NCBI GenBank assembly: GCA_020723325.1
Contig: DYJD01000010.1
Span: forward strand, 162,466-226,465
Origin: Desulfosudis oleivorans
GTDB lineage: Bacteria > Desulfobacterota > Desulfobacteria > Desulfobacterales > SURF-7
Length of the DNA stretch: 64,000 nt
Reading direction: 5' to 3'
The notes under the pieces are model-generated. The model had not been told where the DNA came from and ran no database searches. It saw nothing but the letters and a program-made list of their open reading frames with translations. The position numbers and the translations under genes are program-made. This document shows, piece by piece, positions 17,786 to 27,619 of the stretch. Each line of letters opens with the position of its first letter. The stretch's first letter is position 1.

Positions 17786-17802
17786 AAGAGTAAAGGGGAA
17801 AT

Positions 17803-18834
17803 ATGAAGCCTATCAAAAAAAGTAAAGCGATCTTTGCGATTTCGGTTTTTTTTGTTTTCCTGCTTGGCGTTGGAACACCCGCTCTTTCACAAACCATTAT
17901 CAAGGTGGCTTCGGTCATGCCGGAGGGCAGCCCCTGGACCAAGGTCCTGCGGGAGATGGCAGCGGAAATCCAAAAGCAGACCAATGGGGAGGTCGCCATG
18001 GTGATTTATGCCGGCGGGGTCAGTGGTGATGAAGCTGATGTGATTCGCAAAATGCGCGTCAATCGCATTCATGCGGCCGGATTCACCGGAGTGGGCCTGG
18101 GCATGATCGTCCCGCAAATGCGCATTCTGGAGTCGCCGCTGTTGTTTGAAAGCCAGCAGGAAGTCGATTTTGTAAAGGAAGCGGTTTTTGATGAATTCAG
18201 CGCCGCCTTTGCCAAAGAGGGCTATATTTTTTTGGGGTATGTGGATGGCGGGTTTGTATATTTTTTTTCCAAGACCGGCATGGCTGAGCCCGATGATCTG
18301 AAAAAGGTGAAAATGTGGCTATGGACCCAGGACCGGATCGCGGAAACCTTTTTAGATGTGTTCGGTATCAAAGCTTATCCCCTGCATGTGGCGGATGTGA
18401 ATACCGGTCTTGAAACCGGAATGATCGATGCCTTTTATTCCGTGCCGGTGGCGGCGGTTTCCTTCCAATGGTACTGGCGGGTCCAGTACATGCTGGATTA
18501 TCCCATGGTCAGTTCCACCGGCGGCTTTCTGATCAATAGGGACATTTTCGGGCAGTTGTCGGAACAGAACCGGACTGTCCTGAAAACCCTTACCAAAAAA
18601 TATTGCGGCGAGCTCGTGCAGATCACCCGGGATGCCAATGTTGAGGCCATAAAAGTATTGACCGAGGCCGGCATCAAGTTGACCAAACCCAGTCACGCCC
18701 AGATCGAGTTTTTCAGGCAGAAAGCCCGGGAAACCTATGAACGCAATATCCCGGGCCTGTATTCAAGGGCCCTTTTTGAAAAGATCCAAGGGTTGATCAA
18801 GAGCTATCGTGAAAAGGCGGCAAAGCCGCAATGA
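17803..18834 (+). CDS. dctP: TRAP transporter substrate-binding protein (DctP family)
   Basis: 343 residues with a signal peptide (1-29, cleavage after ALSQ). IIKVASVMPEGSPWTKVLRE is the standard start of the mature DctP fold; VNRIHAAGFTG, ILESPLLFES and KKVKMWLWTQDRI are the usual central segments, and ETGMIDAFYSVPVAAVSFQW is the hinge region before the conserved tryptophan-rich stretch. It captures a periplasmic carboxylate-type ligand and delivers it to the DctQM permease encoded downstream. The ligand is unknown; the TatT partner suggests a hydrophobic acid. Confidence 0.93.
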   Translation: MKPIKKSKAIFAISVFFVFLLGVGTPALSQTIIKVASVMPEGSPWTKVLREMAAEIQKQTNGEVAMVIYAGGVSGDEADVIRKMRVNRIHAAGFTGVGLGMIVPQMRILESPLLFESQQEVDFVKEAVFDEFSAAFAKEGYIFLGYVDGGFVYFFSKTGMAEPDDLKKVKMWLWTQDRIAETFLDVFGIKAYPLHVADVNTGLETGMIDAFYSVPVAAVSFQWYWRVQYMLDYPMVSSTGGFLINRDIFGQLSEQNRTVLKTLTKKYCGELVQITRDANVEAIKVLTEAGIKLTKPSHAQIEFFRQKARETYERNIPGLYSRALFEKIQGLIKSYREKAAKPQ

Positions 18835-19400
18835 CAGCCACATCCACACCTTGCGGTCAACCAGAAGGGCCCGGCCTCTGGAAAAAATCCTTGGTTATTC
18901 TAAAAAAAATTGATAACGGGTGCGCCTTCTGCGAAAAAGCCTTGGCCCTGCTGCTGTTCAGCAGCCTGGTGGGGATGATTTGTTTTAATGTGGCTGCCCG
19001 TAATTTTTTTCAGGTATCCTATGAAAGTATCCTCGAATTGGCACCTACCTTGGTGGTCTGGATGATGTGCGTGGGCGCGACCCTTGCGCTTCGAAAAGAC
19101 CGTCACATCAAGATGGAGCTTTTTCTGAAATATTGTTCCGATTCAGTGCGCAAGTATGCCCGTATTCTGGTTGATATTTTCAGTGCCGGGATCATGGTGC
19201 TGCTTTTTTTTGCGGCAGTGGAGTTTGTCAAAAACGAAACCACCATTTTTGGCGCCCGCGGATGGCTGACCATCATCTTTCCGGTATTTTTCGCCCTGGC
19301 CGGTTTTCGTTTTTTCGTGGATATTTTTTTTCATACCAGGCCGGAGGCTGGAACGGATATTGATCCGGCAGCAGATCCATCAGGGGGAAAAACAACGTGA
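18831..19400 (+). CDS. dctQ: TRAP transporter small permease (DctQ family)
   Basis: 189 residues with four hydrophobic spans (roughly 38-58, 71-90, 114-132 and 144-162). EKALALLLFSSLVGMICFNV and the ELAPTLVVWMMCVGATLALR segment with RHIKMELF are typical of DctQ. The start ATG overlaps the dctP stop by 4 bases, and its own stop overlaps the dctM start the same way, showing a tight operon. Confidence 0.92.
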   Translation: MTATSTPCGQPEGPGLWKKSLVILKKIDNGCAFCEKALALLLFSSLVGMICFNVAARNFFQVSYESILELAPTLVVWMMCVGATLALRKDRHIKMELFLKYCSDSVRKYARILVDIFSAGIMVLLFFAAVEFVKNETTIFGARGWLTIIFPVFFALAGFRFFVDIFFHTRPEAGTDIDPAADPSGGKTT

Positions 19401-20686
19401 CTTTTTTCCTGATTGCCGTCATCCTGTTTTTTCTCATATTGGAAACCCCTCTGTTTACCATCATCGCCGCGCTATCCATAGTTTGTTTATATTTTGTGGA
19501 TCATGACTGGCTTTCCTTACAGATGATCTTGATTGAATTGAACCGGCTGGCCACCGTGCAGGTCATGGTGGCTTTGCCGCTATTTACTTTTGTCGGCTGC
19601 TTATTGACCGAAACAGACAGCCCGCGGCGGATCATGAACTGCATGCAGGCCCTGGTGGGCCGGCTGCCGGGCGGTTTGGCCATGGCGGCAGTGGGCGCCT
19701 GCGTTTTTTTCGGCGCACTGACCGGTGCAAGCGGGGTGACCATCATGGCCTTGGGGGGAATTCTGTACCCGCTCCTGTTGCAAAACCGCTATGCGCAGCG
19801 GTTTTCCCTGGGGCTCCTGACCACCTCCGGCAGCCTGGGGCTTTTATTCCCGCCGAGCCTGCCCATCATCCTATATGGGGTGGTCGCCCGCATTTCCATC
19901 CAGGATATTTTCAGAGCCGCCCTGATTCCTGGCATTCTTTCAGGAACCGTGATCGCCGGCTATGCATTTTTACAAAGCTTTTTCAGCAGCCGAAGAAGAT
20001 CATCCGCTGCATTTGAAACAGGATTTTCCATTGAAAACATCCGCAAATCCCTGGTGGAGGCGGCCTGGGATTGGCCGATCATCATCATCATTGTTGTGGG
20101 GCTCTACGGCGGATTCGTGACCATTGCGGAAGTGGCGGCCGTGGTGGTGTTGTATGTGGTCGTTGTGGCCTGCTTCATTAAAAAAGAAGTGGATTTTTGG
20201 AAAAAGCTGCCCGCTGTTGTCATTGAAAGTGTCGTATTATCCGGAGCCATCATCGTGATTCTGGGAATTGCCCTTGGATTCACCGGCTTTCTGGTGGAGG
20301 AGCAGGTTCCCAATCGGATTCTTTCGGTTTTGACCCGTCTGTCCGCCGACCGCTATCTGTTCTTGGCCGGCCTGAATGTGTTTTTATTGATCGTGGGCTG
20401 CATCATGGATGTTTTTTCCGCCATCATCATTGTCGTACCCATTATTGCGCCCATTGCAATTACCTATGGCGTGGATCCCCTGCATCTTTGCATCATCTTT
20501 CTGTTGAATCTTGAAATCGGTTTTTCCACTCCACCCATCGGCATGAATTTGTTTATCGCCGGTCTGCGCTTTGAAAAACCCATGGGGGAGATTTACCGTG
20601 CAACCCTGCCTTTTTTGTTGCTGCTTTTGTCTTTGTTGGCCTTGATTACCTATCTGCCTATCATCAGCCTGGGGCTGATCAAGTAA
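19397..20686 (+). CDS. dctM: TRAP transporter large permease (DctM family)
   Basis: 429 residues, GTG start in a 4-base GTGA overlap with dctQ. Family motifs are clear: PLFTFVGCLLTETDSPRRI, then GGLAMAAVGACVFFGALTGA, SGSLGLLFPPSLPIILYG, and near the end LLNLEIGFSTPPIGMNLF. These form the elevator-type sodium-coupled transport core in the inner membrane. Length is normal. The gene ends the TatT-DctP-Q-M unit. Confidence 0.95.
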   Translation: MTFFLIAVILFFLILETPLFTIIAALSIVCLYFVDHDWLSLQMILIELNRLATVQVMVALPLFTFVGCLLTETDSPRRIMNCMQALVGRLPGGLAMAAVGACVFFGALTGASGVTIMALGGILYPLLLQNRYAQRFSLGLLTTSGSLGLLFPPSLPIILYGVVARISIQDIFRAALIPGILSGTVIAGYAFLQSFFSSRRRSSAAFETGFSIENIRKSLVEAAWDWPIIIIIVVGLYGGFVTIAEVAAVVVLYVVVVACFIKKEVDFWKKLPAVVIESVVLSGAIIVILGIALGFTGFLVEEQVPNRILSVLTRLSADRYLFLAGLNVFLLIVGCIMDVFSAIIIVVPIIAPIAITYGVDPLHLCIIFLLNLEIGFSTPPIGMNLFIAGLRFEKPMGEIYRATLPFLLLLLSLLALITYLPIISLGLIK

Positions 20687-20705
20687 TCATGGTTGCGCTT
20701 GGGTC

Positions 20706-20734
20706 TTGACAAGCTTCATGGAATGCAATAAACC
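20706..20734 (+). promoter_or_regulatory. Possible sigma70 promoter for the acyl-CoA ligase
   Basis: TTGACA at 20706-20711, 17 bases, then TAAACC. The -35 is perfect; the -10 is poor. Confidence 0.25.
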
Positions 20735-20821
20735 GCGTTTATCTCACCAAATAATGTTACGCTGCAACCCAATATCATAATGATACATTTAGGCAAGGCT
20801 TCCACAGGAAGGAGGGGGAAC

Positions 20822-22609
20822 ATGAAGGATTACCGGAATTTTCATGAAATGCTGAAGGAGACGGTGGATAAGAGCGCGGTAAGGACCGCCTATAGTTGGT
20901 ACAATGAAAAAGGGGAGAGGGAGTCGGTGATTTGGTCCCAGTATTACGACCAGGTGCGCCAGGTATCCAAAAGTCTCATGGCCCTGGGCGTAAACAAGGG
21001 GGATAAGGTCAATATCCTGAGCTATACCTGCTATAAATGGGTGCTTACGGATGCGGGCATCACCACGGCAGGCGCCATTTCCGTGGGTATTTATCAGTCC
21101 TTGTTGGCCAAGGATGTTCAGTATATTGTGGATCATTCCGATGCTGTGGTGCTTTTTGTGGAAGACAAGAATCAGTTGAACAAGATTCTTTCTATCCGTG
21201 ATCAGATTCCCAAGATCCGCAAGGTGATTCTTTTTAAGGGCGATCATGCGGGGGATGACTGGATCCTGAGTTATGATCAATTCCTTTTGCTGGGGAAGAA
21301 CGTCACGGATCAGGAATTGCAAGCCCGCATCAATCAAACTGCTCCCCAGGACGAGGCTGCCATTGTATACACCTCCGGCACCACCGGCGTGCCCAAGGGG
21401 GCGGTTTTGACCCATGACAACATCATCTTCACTTCCAAGGCCCTGCTGGAGTGCGGTGATGTGTGCGAAGACGATCAGACCTTTCTGTTTCTACCCCTTG
21501 CCCATGTTTTTGCGCGGTTGTGTGTCTTCGGCGCCCTTATCAGCGGTGCGGCCACAACCTTTGCAACCAGCATGGATACCCTGGTGGATGAATTGAAAAA
21601 GACCCAACCCCATTGGTTCGCCAGTGTTCCGCGGATTTATGAGAAAGTCTATTCCAAAGTGGTCAGCGGCGCCGAGGCCAAAGGCGGGGCCGCTCTGAAA
21701 ATTTTCAATTGGGCCTGCGCTGTGGGAAATGAGGTCAGCGACTGCAAGTTGAATAAACAACCCATACCCTTGATGACCGGTTTGAAATACAAAATCGCCA
21801 CCAAGCTCGTTTTCAGCAAGCTCCAGGCAGCCCTGGGCGGCCGGGTCAGATGGGCTGCCAGCGGCGCCGCACCGCTGAATCCCACCATTGCCAAGTTTTT
21901 TCATGCCGCCGGAATTCTGATTGCCGAAGGTATCGGTATGACCGAAAACACTTCCTTTACCAATGTGAACCGCATTGACAATTATCGTTTCGGCTGGGTC
22001 GGCCTGCCGGCTCCCGGGGTTGAACAAAAAATCGACAGTGACGGCGAAGTGCTGTTCCGGGGGCGGAATGTCATGAAGGAATACTACAAGATGCCCAAGG
22101 AAACCGCCGAGACCATTTCGGCTGATGGCTGGCTGCGCACCGGCGACTTGGGGGAAATCGACGATCAGGGTTTTTTAAAAATCACCGGACGCAAAAAGGA
22201 CTTGATCATCACCGCCGGCGGGAAGAACATCGCCCCATCCGCCATTGAAGGGACCATCGCCACATCAAAATATATTGCCCAGGTTTGTGTCATCGGCGAT
22301 AAGCGCAATTATCTCTCCGCCCTGGTGACCCTGGATCAGGAAAATGTGAAGGCTTATGCGGCCGACAACAATATTGCCTATAACAGTTTTGACGATTTGA
22401 TGACGAATGAAAAAATCGTTCAATTGATCGAGGGGGAAGTCGCCCGGAAAAACAAGGAATTCGCCTCGTTTGAAACCATAAAAAAGATTTCCATTGTTCC
22501 GGAATTCACCATTGATAACGGCCTGCTGACTCCGACCCTCAAACTAAAGAGAAATGTGGCGGTCAAGAAGTATGAAAAGGAAATCGAGGCCATGTATCCC
22601 AGCAAATAA
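20822..22609 (+). CDS. Long-chain-type acyl-CoA ligase (AMP-forming)
   Basis: 595 residues from ATG 20822, chosen because GGAAGGAGGGGG precedes it. The ANL-superfamily motifs are in order: IVYTSGTTGVPKGAVLTH (phosphate loop), FLPLAHVFAR, ASGAAPLN, EGIGMTENTSF, DGWLRTGDLGEI and GRKKDLIITAGGKNIAPSAI. It activates a carboxylic acid to acyl-AMP and then to acyl-CoA in the cytoplasm. The class resembles FadD15/long-chain ligases of about 600 residues. It may activate fatty acids or the acid imported by the TRAP system just upstream; the separate promoter-like sequence leaves both possible. Confidence 0.92.
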   Translation: MKDYRNFHEMLKETVDKSAVRTAYSWYNEKGERESVIWSQYYDQVRQVSKSLMALGVNKGDKVNILSYTCYKWVLTDAGITTAGAISVGIYQSLLAKDVQYIVDHSDAVVLFVEDKNQLNKILSIRDQIPKIRKVILFKGDHAGDDWILSYDQFLLLGKNVTDQELQARINQTAPQDEAAIVYTSGTTGVPKGAVLTHDNIIFTSKALLECGDVCEDDQTFLFLPLAHVFARLCVFGALISGAATTFATSMDTLVDELKKTQPHWFASVPRIYEKVYSKVVSGAEAKGGAALKIFNWACAVGNEVSDCKLNKQPIPLMTGLKYKIATKLVFSKLQAALGGRVRWAASGAAPLNPTIAKFFHAAGILIAEGIGMTENTSFTNVNRIDNYRFGWVGLPAPGVEQKIDSDGEVLFRGRNVMKEYYKMPKETAETISADGWLRTGDLGEIDDQGFLKITGRKKDLIITAGGKNIAPSAIEGTIATSKYIAQVCVIGDKRNYLSALVTLDQENVKAYAADNNIAYNSFDDLMTNEKIVQLIEGEVARKNKEFASFETIKKISIVPEFTIDNGLLTPTLKLKRNVAVKKYEKEIEAMYPSK

Positions 22610-22633
22610 AGGCCCTGATCATCGTTTCATAGA

Positions 22634-22802
22634 TTAAATACGAATATCAAAATACGAAATGCGAAACAAATTCAAAATTTAAATAACCAAATCACCAAAA
22701 CAAGAAGCAGGCATTCAATGGCCGGACCTCTTATCATGGCTGTTTTGAATTTTGGCAATTCGAATTTGTTTCGTATTTCGATATTCGAATTTCGTATTTT
22801 AT
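22634..22802. repeat. Iterated-word palindrome, CGAATATC family, copy 1
   Basis: The left arm holds TACGAATATCAAAATACGAA and GCGAAACAAATTC; the right arm holds GAATTTGTTTCGTATTTCGA and TATTCGAATTTCGTATTTT, largely its reverse complement, around a ~55 bp centre. A related copy is at 49061-49230. It lies between the convergent acyl-CoA ligase and TPR genes. Confidence 0.85.
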
Positions 22803-22847
22803 TGACCGGTCGAAGTGAAGGCCTCTACCGGCGCAACATTTACGCCC

Positions 22848-25800
22848 CTACACTCCGCCCTGGCCGGGCTGCTCGCCGCCGGTGCCGGGAGTTTTCTTTT
22901 TCATTTTCGAATCAATGGTGGCAATCATTTTCTGGTAGGTGTTGTTTTCCGGATCAAGACTCAAGGCCTTTTTAATGTCAGCCAATGCTTGGGTCATATC
23001 CCCTTTGTTGTACCAGGCGATCCCTTTATAAAAATAAGCTGAAGCATAATTCGGGCTGATCTCCAGGGCCTTGGTGTAGTCGGCAATCGCTTTGTCATAA
23101 TCACCCTTTTTATCCCAAGCCAAGCCTTTATCCAAAAGATCTTTGGCATCCGGATTGACCTTAATCTTGGCAACAGCTTCTTTCTTATCCTGATCATCCT
23201 GGTCATAGTTAAGATCTTCAAATTTGGGATTGATGGATCGTGCTTTGCGGTTATCGGCAAGGGCTTTTTCAACCTGGCCGATATGATCCCAGGCAATGCC
23301 GCGATGATAGTAGGCCTCTCCGAAATTGGAGTCGATTTCAATGGCCTCGGTAAAATCCTTGATGGCCTGGCCGTATTCGTTTTTCATTATATAAGCCAGA
23401 CCGCGATTCAGATAGGCTTCGGCGGACATGGGGTCCGCCACCAAGGCCTTGTTGAAATCTTCAATGGCTTTGTCCGGATCATTTTTCTTCGTCCAGATGA
23501 TTCCCCGCTGAACATTGGACAGGGCATGATTTGGAAAGCTCTGCAGCGCGCTGGAAAAATCGGCAATGGCTTTGTCATATTCATTTTTTTTGCCGTAAGC
23601 CAGCCCGCGGTTGAAATATGCCGCTCCGTAGTCCGGTTCCAGTTCCAGGGCCTTTTCATAGTCGATGATGGCCTGGTCCATGTTGTCCTTGTTGTTCCAG
23701 GCGATTCCTCGCTGGTTGTAAGCCTTGGCAAAGCGCGGGTTGATCTTAAGGGCCTTGTTGTAATCAGCAATGGCCTGATAATAATGCCCGGCGGCGTTGG
23801 ACAGCATGCCCCGTTGATAATAGGCCATGGCCGATTCTGAATTGATTTCTATGGCTTTATTTAAATCATTCATGGCCTTTTCCGAGTCGCCTTTTTTGCT
23901 CCAGGCAACACCACGATTGCAATAGGCATCCGACGAATCCGGCTTGAGTTCGATGGCACGGTTGAAATCCCGCAGGGCATTATCAAAATCTCCCTTTTCA
24001 AGCCAGATCTCGCCGCGATGACCATACGCTTCCGAATAATCCGGATTGATCTTGAGGGCCGCATTCAAGTCCTTTAAAGCCTGGGGCAGGTTTTTTTTCT
24101 GGAGCCAGGCTGCACTCCTTTGTAAATATGCCTCTGGATTCTTGGGGGCAAGCTCCGCGGCTTTTGAAAAATCCTTGATCGCCTGGTCGTGATTGTTTTC
24201 CTTGATCCAAGCCAAACCCCGTTGGATATAAGACTGGGCATGATCCGGGGCTATCTTGAGGGCGTTGTTGAAGTCGGCAATGGCTTGGCGATTGTCGTGC
24301 ATATTATAGGAAATGAGGCCGCGGTTGAAAAAGAAGCTGGCATTTTGGGGATCGATCTCAAGGGCCATGTTGAAATCGGACAAGGCCCGATTGTTGTCCC
24401 CTCTTTTTGCCCACAGCATTCCCCTGCGATTGAGGGAATCCGCATGCCGGGGGCTGATCATAATGACTTTGTCAAAGTCACTGATGGCGCGGTCAACTTC
24501 ACCTTTTTTTGACCAAGTTATGCCTCTGTAATAGTATGCTTCGGCAAAGCGCGGATCGATTTCCATGGCCTTATTGAAGTCCTCAATGGCTTGATCATAA
24601 TCCGAAGCTCTATCCCAGGCGATTCCCCTTTGGAGATATGCTTTGGAATAGCGCGGAGTGATCTCAATGGCGGCATTGAAATCGGCAATGGCCTGTTCAT
24701 TGTCGTTTTTGTTGCTCCAGGCCAGGCCGCGGTTGAAATAGGCTTTGGCAAAGCGGGGGTTGGACTTGATGGCCTTGGTGAACTGTTCGATGGCGCGGTC
24801 ATAATCGCCTTTTTTTCCCCAGGTAAGACCGATATTGAAATTGTCTTTGGCCGTGGCGGCGGCTTCCGAATCAACCTCCACGGCGGCCTTAGCGGATTGG
24901 GCCGGTGCGGCTGCGGTTGCCTTTTTGGGTTCACTGCCTTGTCCAATGGAAATGGATTTGTTGTAATCCGCAATGGCTTTTTGGAGATCGCCCTTTTTCC
25001 CCCACACCACTCCGCGTTGTTTGTACGCATCGGCATAATTGGGATTGAACGCAATGGCCTGGGTGTAATCGGCAATGGCCTGATCAAGATTGTTTTTTTG
25101 ATCCCAGGAATTGCCTCTCAGGGTGTAGATCTCGGCTGATTTGGGAAGGGTTTTTAATGCTTGATTATAAGATTCTATGGCTTTATCCGGATCACCCTTG
25201 CGGTCCCACGCAAGGCCGATCTCTTTCAAGGCCTCGGGATTGCCCGGATCGATTGTGATAACCTGGCTCAGATCGGATAAGGCGTTGTTGTATTCGCCCA
25301 GATGATTCATGGCGATCCCGCGCTGAAGCAGGGCCGGCGCAAAGCCGGGCATAATTTCAATGGCTTTGGAAAAATCGGCAACAGCCTGATCATAGTTTTT
25401 GTTTTTGATTTTGGCAATTCCGATATTCAGCAAATCTTCTGCGCTGAGATTCTGGGTCGGACGGCTGCTGATTTGTTCGTCGGCCGGAGCTGCGGTGGCG
25501 GTTGTCAGATTCAGTTGTTTTTGTTTTTCGGCGGCATAATTGGGGTCGATTTCCAGGGCCTTATCAAAGTCCTGAACCGCATTTTGAAGGTTGCCCTGTT
25601 TGCCCCAGGCAATACCACGGAAGCTATAGGCTTCGGCATAGCGCGGATTGATTTCAATGGCCCGGGTGTAGTCGGCAATGGCAAGATCTAGACGACCGTT
25701 TTTCGACCAGGCCAATCCCCGGTAGTTGAACGCTTCCGCAAATCGGGGATCCTGCTTCAGGGCTTGATTATAATCCGCTATGGCTTGATCGAAATCGCCT

Positions 25801-26537
25801 TTTTTATCATACGCAAATCCACGATATGTATAGACTCTCGGGTTTTCAGGTTCAATTTCCAAAGCCTGGGTATAATCGCTGATGGCTTGTTCATAATCAC
25901 CCTTTTTATCCCATACAACTCCCCGGTAGGTATAGGCCTCCTGATTCTTGGGAGCAAGCTCCAGGGCAATGTCGTAGTCGTCGATGGCCTGATCAAAATT
26001 ACCGAGCTTGTCCCAGGCCAGGCCGCGTTGAATATAGGCCTGAGCATATTTCGGATCGGTCTCGATGGCCACTTTAAAGTCGGCAATGGCTTTTTCAAAC
26101 TCGGCTTTTTGAAATTTTTCCATGCCTTTTTCGTACCATTCAACCGCCGGTAATTGGGCGGAAGTGGCTTTGACCGACGGCTTCATGCCGGAGCTTTCCA
26201 GGGTAAGGGATTTGTAATAGCCGGCTTTGGTGTTGCGCGGGTTCAGCTCAAGGGCTTTATCAAAATCGGCAATGGCCTTGTCATATTTTCCTTTTTTAGA
26301 CCAGGCAATCCCGCGATTCATAAAGGCGTTGTCCAGGCGCGGATTGGCCTCAATGGCTTTGTTAAAATTCTCGATGGCCTCATCGTATTCCCCTTGTTTA
26401 CCTAGGGACAGACCCTTGGCCAGCCATTGTTTGGCAACGGACGTTTTGCGGGGATCATCAGCCGAGGCAGGCGTGACTACACTCGCCGACCAACTGAGAA
26501 CAAGCAAAAGAGATAGAATAACACTTGATTTTTGCAT
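22848..26537 (-). CDS. Giant tetratricopeptide-repeat protein, exported
   Basis: 1229 residues from ATG 26537 (GAGG 9 bases upstream); an in-frame ATG lies at 26570. A signal peptide (1-27, ending TPASA) is followed by about 31 recognisable 34-residue TPR units of the form EAYxxRGxAWxKKGDxxxAI followed by xDFxKALEIxPxxA. Three low-complexity alanine/threonine/proline linkers divide them into blocks of about 8, 5 and 16 units, with two final units before a basic KMKKK and glycine-rich tail. TPR superhelices bind proteins or peptides; here probably in the periplasm. No enzymatic domain. Many units are near-identical, suggesting growth by internal duplication. The binding partner is unknown. Confidence 0.9.
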   Translation of the reverse strand: MQKSSVILSLLLVLSWSASVVTPASADDPRKTSVAKQWLAKGLSLGKQGEYDEAIENFNKAIEANPRLDNAFMNRGIAWSKKGKYDKAIADFDKALELNPRNTKAGYYKSLTLESSGMKPSVKATSAQLPAVEWYEKGMEKFQKAEFEKAIADFKVAIETDPKYAQAYIQRGLAWDKLGNFDQAIDDYDIALELAPKNQEAYTYRGVVWDKKGDYEQAISDYTQALEIEPENPRVYTYRGFAYDKKGDFDQAIADYNQALKQDPRFAEAFNYRGLAWSKNGRLDLAIADYTRAIEINPRYAEAYSFRGIAWGKQGNLQNAVQDFDKALEIDPNYAAEKQKQLNLTTATAAPADEQISSRPTQNLSAEDLLNIGIAKIKNKNYDQAVADFSKAIEIMPGFAPALLQRGIAMNHLGEYNNALSDLSQVITIDPGNPEALKEIGLAWDRKGDPDKAIESYNQALKTLPKSAEIYTLRGNSWDQKNNLDQAIADYTQAIAFNPNYADAYKQRGVVWGKKGDLQKAIADYNKSISIGQGSEPKKATAAAPAQSAKAAVEVDSEAAATAKDNFNIGLTWGKKGDYDRAIEQFTKAIKSNPRFAKAYFNRGLAWSNKNDNEQAIADFNAAIEITPRYSKAYLQRGIAWDRASDYDQAIEDFNKAMEIDPRFAEAYYYRGITWSKKGEVDRAISDFDKVIMISPRHADSLNRRGMLWAKRGDNNRALSDFNMALEIDPQNASFFFNRGLISYNMHDNRQAIADFNNALKIAPDHAQSYIQRGLAWIKENNHDQAIKDFSKAAELAPKNPEAYLQRSAAWLQKKNLPQALKDLNAALKINPDYSEAYGHRGEIWLEKGDFDNALRDFNRAIELKPDSSDAYCNRGVAWSKKGDSEKAMNDLNKAIEINSESAMAYYQRGMLSNAAGHYYQAIADYNKALKINPRFAKAYNQRGIAWNNKDNMDQAIIDYEKALELEPDYGAAYFNRGLAYGKKNEYDKAIADFSSALQSFPNHALSNVQRGIIWTKKNDPDKAIEDFNKALVADPMSAEAYLNRGLAYIMKNEYGQAIKDFTEAIEIDSNFGEAYYHRGIAWDHIGQVEKALADNRKARSINPKFEDLNYDQDDQDKKEAVAKIKVNPDAKDLLDKGLAWDKKGDYDKAIADYTKALEISPNYASAYFYKGIAWYNKGDMTQALADIKKALSLDPENNTYQKMIATIDSKMKKKTPGTGGEQPGQGGV

Positions 26538-27050
26538 TTGGTTTACCTCGATCCGGAAAATTTTTTTCATCCATTCCGGCCGTGTTAGCCATAAAATATA
26601 AATATCTAATTTAAATCATTAATCTAATGCCTCAATAGCATACTATCTTTTGCATGGCAAGCAAAATGGGAGGTCCGGCAAAGATAAATTCAAGGGCATT
26701 CAATTTTGGCTTTGCTTCGGCATAACATAATGTTAATATGGTTCAAATCCACCATATGCACAAAGCCAGGACAAAGGCTGCGGAACTATACTTTATTATG
26801 TGTTTTTTATATTTACATCCACTTCCTGTTGTGGTAGGGACTGGTTATTTGTACATTTATTTACGCAGAACCTACGGGTTTGCGTCTACCGGCATATATT
26901 CATACTCGTGAAATAGAAATTGAAACGACGGGTCGGGAGCATATTTTGGTTCTTGTGAAATCGATTGCGGATGTCTGAGAAAGATATTTTTGTACTTTCG
27001 ATCGGGAGGTGAATGTCTTTAACTCATAATCAAGAAGAAGGAGAAGAGGT
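26538..27050. other. Intergenic region between divergent genes
   Basis: Upstream space for the TPR gene (minus) and the PstS-like gene (plus). A hairpin ACGCAgAACC-TACG-GGTTTGCGT is at 26863-26885 without a T-run. No gene and no strong promoter match seen. Confidence 0.5.
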
Positions 27051-27488
27051 ATGAATCGAAGTTTAACAATCAGATTATTCATGGCGGTAGTCATTGGGAT
27101 GTTATTCACATTCCCCAGTGCAGGTTTTGCCGACAATGTCCTAATCATCACAAACAAGAATGTTTCAGAAACCACAATCTCAAAGGACGATGTCAAATCA
27201 ATTTTTATTGGAGAGAAAACCGATTGGAGCAATGGCGAGAAAATCACCTTTGTGACCCTTGATGAAGGCAAAACCCATGAACTGTTTTTAGGAAATTATG
27301 TCAAGCGAACTCCTGCTCAGTATAGCCGCTTCTGGAAAAAACAGATTTTTACCGGAAAAGGCCGCAAACCCAAATCGTTCAAAACCGAAGAGGGTGTGGT
27401 CGATTTTGTGGCTGAAACGGATGGCGCCATTGGGTATATCTCAACGGAATCCGCTTCCAACAAAGTAAAAGTAATGACTATCAAATAA
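27051..27488 (+). CDS. Small PstS-like periplasmic protein
   Basis: 145 residues with a signal peptide (1-27, ending AGFAD). The mature part, ISKDDVKSIFIGEKTDWSNG then KITFVTLDEG, RFWKKQIFTGKG, and VAETDGAIGYIS, matches one lobe of the phosphate-binding PBP-like domain found in short stand-alone proteins. At this size it cannot form the full two-lobed PstS, so a transport role is doubtful; similar short proteins sit beside porins or sensor genes. GGAGAAGAGG precedes the start. An outer-membrane porin follows about 130 bases later. Confidence 0.75.
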   Translation: MNRSLTIRLFMAVVIGMLFTFPSAGFADNVLIITNKNVSETTISKDDVKSIFIGEKTDWSNGEKITFVTLDEGKTHELFLGNYVKRTPAQYSRFWKKQIFTGKGRKPKSFKTEEGVVDFVAETDGAIGYISTESASNKVKVMTIK

Positions 27489-27619
27489 TTGCTAAGAGGG
27501 CGCCAATCATGATATGGAAAACAGAAGATCGGAAAAAAGGAGTGAACACCAAACGGCGCAATACAAGACTGGGCGATTTCCTTCCAGCAAATGCGAAGGA
27601 TACTAATAGGGAGGCGATA

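Noticed and set aside
23283..26153. Several long plus-strand open frames opposite the TPR gene
   Set aside because: Repeated composition mirrors the TPR codons on the other strand; no ribosome-binding sites or recognisable domains.
22848..26537. Regular ~102 bp periodicity that could be taken for a tandem or CRISPR-like repeat
   Set aside because: It is the coding periodicity of 34-residue TPR units; spacer-repeat structure is absent.
26735..26760. GGTTCAAATCC resembling a tRNA T-loop
   Set aside because: The flanking bases do not form acceptor, D or anticodon arms; the motif is only part of a small imperfect palindrome.
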